Positions 6,255-6,940 of a stretch of 6,940 bases of DNA are shown here, piece after piece. Position 1 is the first letter of the stretch, and each line of letters starts with the position of its first letter. The stretch lies in NCBI GenBank assembly GCA_026710565.1, contig JAPOQV010000402.1, positions 1-6,940 of the forward strand, given 5' to 3'. The notes beneath the pieces were generated by a model. It ran no database searches. It saw nothing but the letters and a program-made list of their open reading frames with translations, and was not told the origin of the DNA. This stretch comes from Spirochaetaceae bacterium (lineage in GTDB: Bacteria > Spirochaetota > Spirochaetia > SZUA-6 > Bin103). The position numbers and the translations under genes are program-made.

Positions 6255-6502
6255 CACCCGAACGCGCGGTCAAGCTCGGGACGAGGTTCGAGTTGGGGCT
6301 GGTTCCGCCCTTCGACAAGGAAGTCCGAGGAGAACCGACCTGCGATGGCATCCAGCCATCGCCAATCGTCCGCTATGGGCTCAAGCACCACGGCAGCGCC
6401 CTGCTTGCGGATACGCACCTCGTCTCCGCTCATTCGAAACTCCTTGGGAAGCCTGACAGCCTGCGATCGGCCGGACCAGAAGATCTTGGCGGTCTGCGCC
6501 AT
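6254..6502 (-). CDS. vapB: VapB antitoxin, AbrB/MazE-fold DNA-binding protein
   Basis: An 82-residue protein with an N-terminal swapped-hairpin AbrB domain (AKIFWSGRSQAVRLPKEF at 5-22, then DEVRIRKQGAAVVLEP at 27-42). Its C-terminal tail (about 57-74, FSSDFLVEGRNQPQLEPR) is of the kind that wraps over the VapC active site. It should bind VapC and, with it, repress its own promoter. The start is ATG at 6502, with GGAGG (6509-6513) placed 6 nt upstream. Antitoxin first and toxin second, with a one-base overlap, is the standard order. A matching operator lies just upstream at 6531-6548. Confidence 0.95.
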   Translation of the reverse strand: MAQTAKIFWSGRSQAVRLPKEFRMSGDEVRIRKQGAAVVLEPIADDWRWLDAIAGRFSSDFLVEGRNQPQLEPRPELDRAFG

Positions 6503-6530
6503 ATGAGTCCTCCAACGCGAACAAAAGATC

Positions 6531-6548
6531 TATCATTGATATATATCA
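6531..6548. promoter_or_regulatory. Probable VapB/VapBC operator: three alternating TATCA half-sites
   Basis: TATCA (6531-6535), its inverse TGATA (6537-6541) and TATCA again (6544-6548) form two overlapping palindromes. One is TATCA-T-TGATA, the other the perfect 12-mer TGATATATATCA (6537-6548). It is strikingly AT-rich against the surrounding sequence and lies 29-46 bp before vapB, where autorepression of a toxin-antitoxin operon is normally exerted. It overlaps the proposed -10. Confidence 0.65.
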
Positions 6549-6566
6549 TCCGGCGGCACATGTCGA
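6538..6566 (-). promoter_or_regulatory. Candidate sigma-70 promoter for vapBC
   Basis: On the minus strand TCGACA (6566-6561, 5 of 6 to TTGACA) is separated by 17 nt from TATATC (6543-6538, 4 of 6 to TATAAT). A start point near 6530 would leave a leader of about 28 nt holding the vapB Shine-Dalgarno site. The -10 lies inside the palindromic operator, consistent with repression by VapBC. The -35 lies in the 3' coding end of the HNH gene. Confidence 0.5.
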
Positions 6567-6940
6567 CCTATCACGGGGGTGTCCCCCGGATGTCCCCTTC
6601 CCCGACCCGGTCGGTCCCGGTCGCGGAAACGACGGCCCCGCATGGCGATGCTGATGATGGGCATGACAGAGCAATCGGAGATTGTCGAGCTGGGCGCCTC
6701 CTCCCCTCGCCCAGGGCCGGATGTGGTCGATCTGGAGCAGGTGACGGGAGGTGCAGCGCCGGCCCGTCGTCGGATCGACGTATGAGCATCGGCCCTGATC
6801 CCGCTCCCACACGGCCCGCTTGATCGCGGCGGGGACGCCCCGCCCGGTCGGTGCCGGCTGCTGGCGGGCGGCCTCGCCGGTCCCCGGTTGGGTTGGGTCC
6901 GGAGGATTCGGACCGGCGTCCGGGGCCACGCGGCTCGGCG
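6546..6940 (-). CDS. HNH endonuclease-domain protein, C-terminal part (N-terminus probably off the window)
   Basis: The frame is open from the window edge to TGA at 6548-6546. The HNH domain starts at [18 protein letters not shown]. Structural zinc ligands are visible in GRC, GRRC and LLCHAH. The nuclease core is [14 protein letters not shown] (catalytic His in DH), then [11 protein letters not shown] (conserved Asn and His). The preceding segment is Pro-rich ([12 protein letters not shown]), like a linker. A GTG at 6929 could start a 127-residue protein, but it has no Shine-Dalgarno site and the frame continues to the edge. I recall proteins of this type ending in the HNH domain after a longer N-terminal part, so a partial gene is more likely. 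The roughly 30 residues after the HNH core are Gly/Pro-rich and not recognisable. The stop codon lies inside the vapBC operator. The nuclease's role (mobile element, defence or repair) cannot be told. Confidence 0.8.
   Translation of the reverse strand, partial: PSRVAPDAGPNPPDPTQPGTGEAARQQPAPTGRGVPAAIKRAVWERDQGRCSYVDPTTGRRCTSRHLLQIDHIRPWARGGGAQLDNLRLLCHAHHQHRHAGPSFPRPGPTGSGKGTSGGHPRDRSTCAAG

Noticed and set aside
5844..6940. HNH gene plus vapBC as a mobile element or defence island
   Set aside because: No transposase, integrase, terminal repeats or attachment site is visible in the window, and the two loci are each common alone.

Overview
This is a bacterial chromosomal window with very high G+C (about two thirds by eye). 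All eight supported genes lie on the minus strand, so transcription runs right to left. GTG starts are frequent, one gene probably starts at TTG, and one apparently starts at ACG. The style of the ABC exporter (Gly-rich N-terminus, SHLD D-loop) and of the sigma factor and zinc-protein pair recalls high-GC environmental lineages such as Chloroflexota or high-GC Spirochaetota. That placement is recollection of family style and is weak. I saw no RNA gene, insertion sequence, CRISPR array or replication origin.

Layout from right to left. (1) 6940-6546 is the C-terminal part of an HNH endonuclease-domain protein, with its N-terminus probably outside the window. (2) 6502-5844 is a complete VapBC toxin-antitoxin operon. 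Its promoter has a compact operator of alternating TATCA half-sites that overlaps the 3' end of the HNH gene. (3) After about 180 bp without a gene comes a five-gene co-directional run: an ECF-type sigma factor (5663-5007), a small soluble Cys/His zinc-motif protein that is probably its anti-sigma factor (4974-4651), TrmJ tRNA 2'-O-methyltransferase (4654-3929, overlapping the previous gene by ATGA), a PLP-dependent D-threonine aldolase / D-serine dehydratase-like enzyme (about 3903-2800), and an ABC exporter half-transporter (2773-710). Gaps are -4 to 32 bp, so one operon is plausible. (4) After 74 bp comes the N-terminal 211 residues of a molybdenum-hydroxylase FAD subunit (635 to beyond base 1), probably the first gene of another unit.

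How they may work together. The sigma/zinc-protein pair could form a stress switch that co-transcribes a tRNA position-32 methyltransferase, a D-amino-acid enzyme and an exporter. This is inferred from gene order alone. The points most worth checking are the sigma/ZAS/TrmJ coupling, the missing normal start codon of the PLP enzyme (an ACG with an ideal Shine-Dalgarno site), and the ABC exporter, whose Walker A glycine is replaced by alanine and whose nucleotide-binding domain carries an insert of about 80 residues rich in Pro, Arg and Gly.
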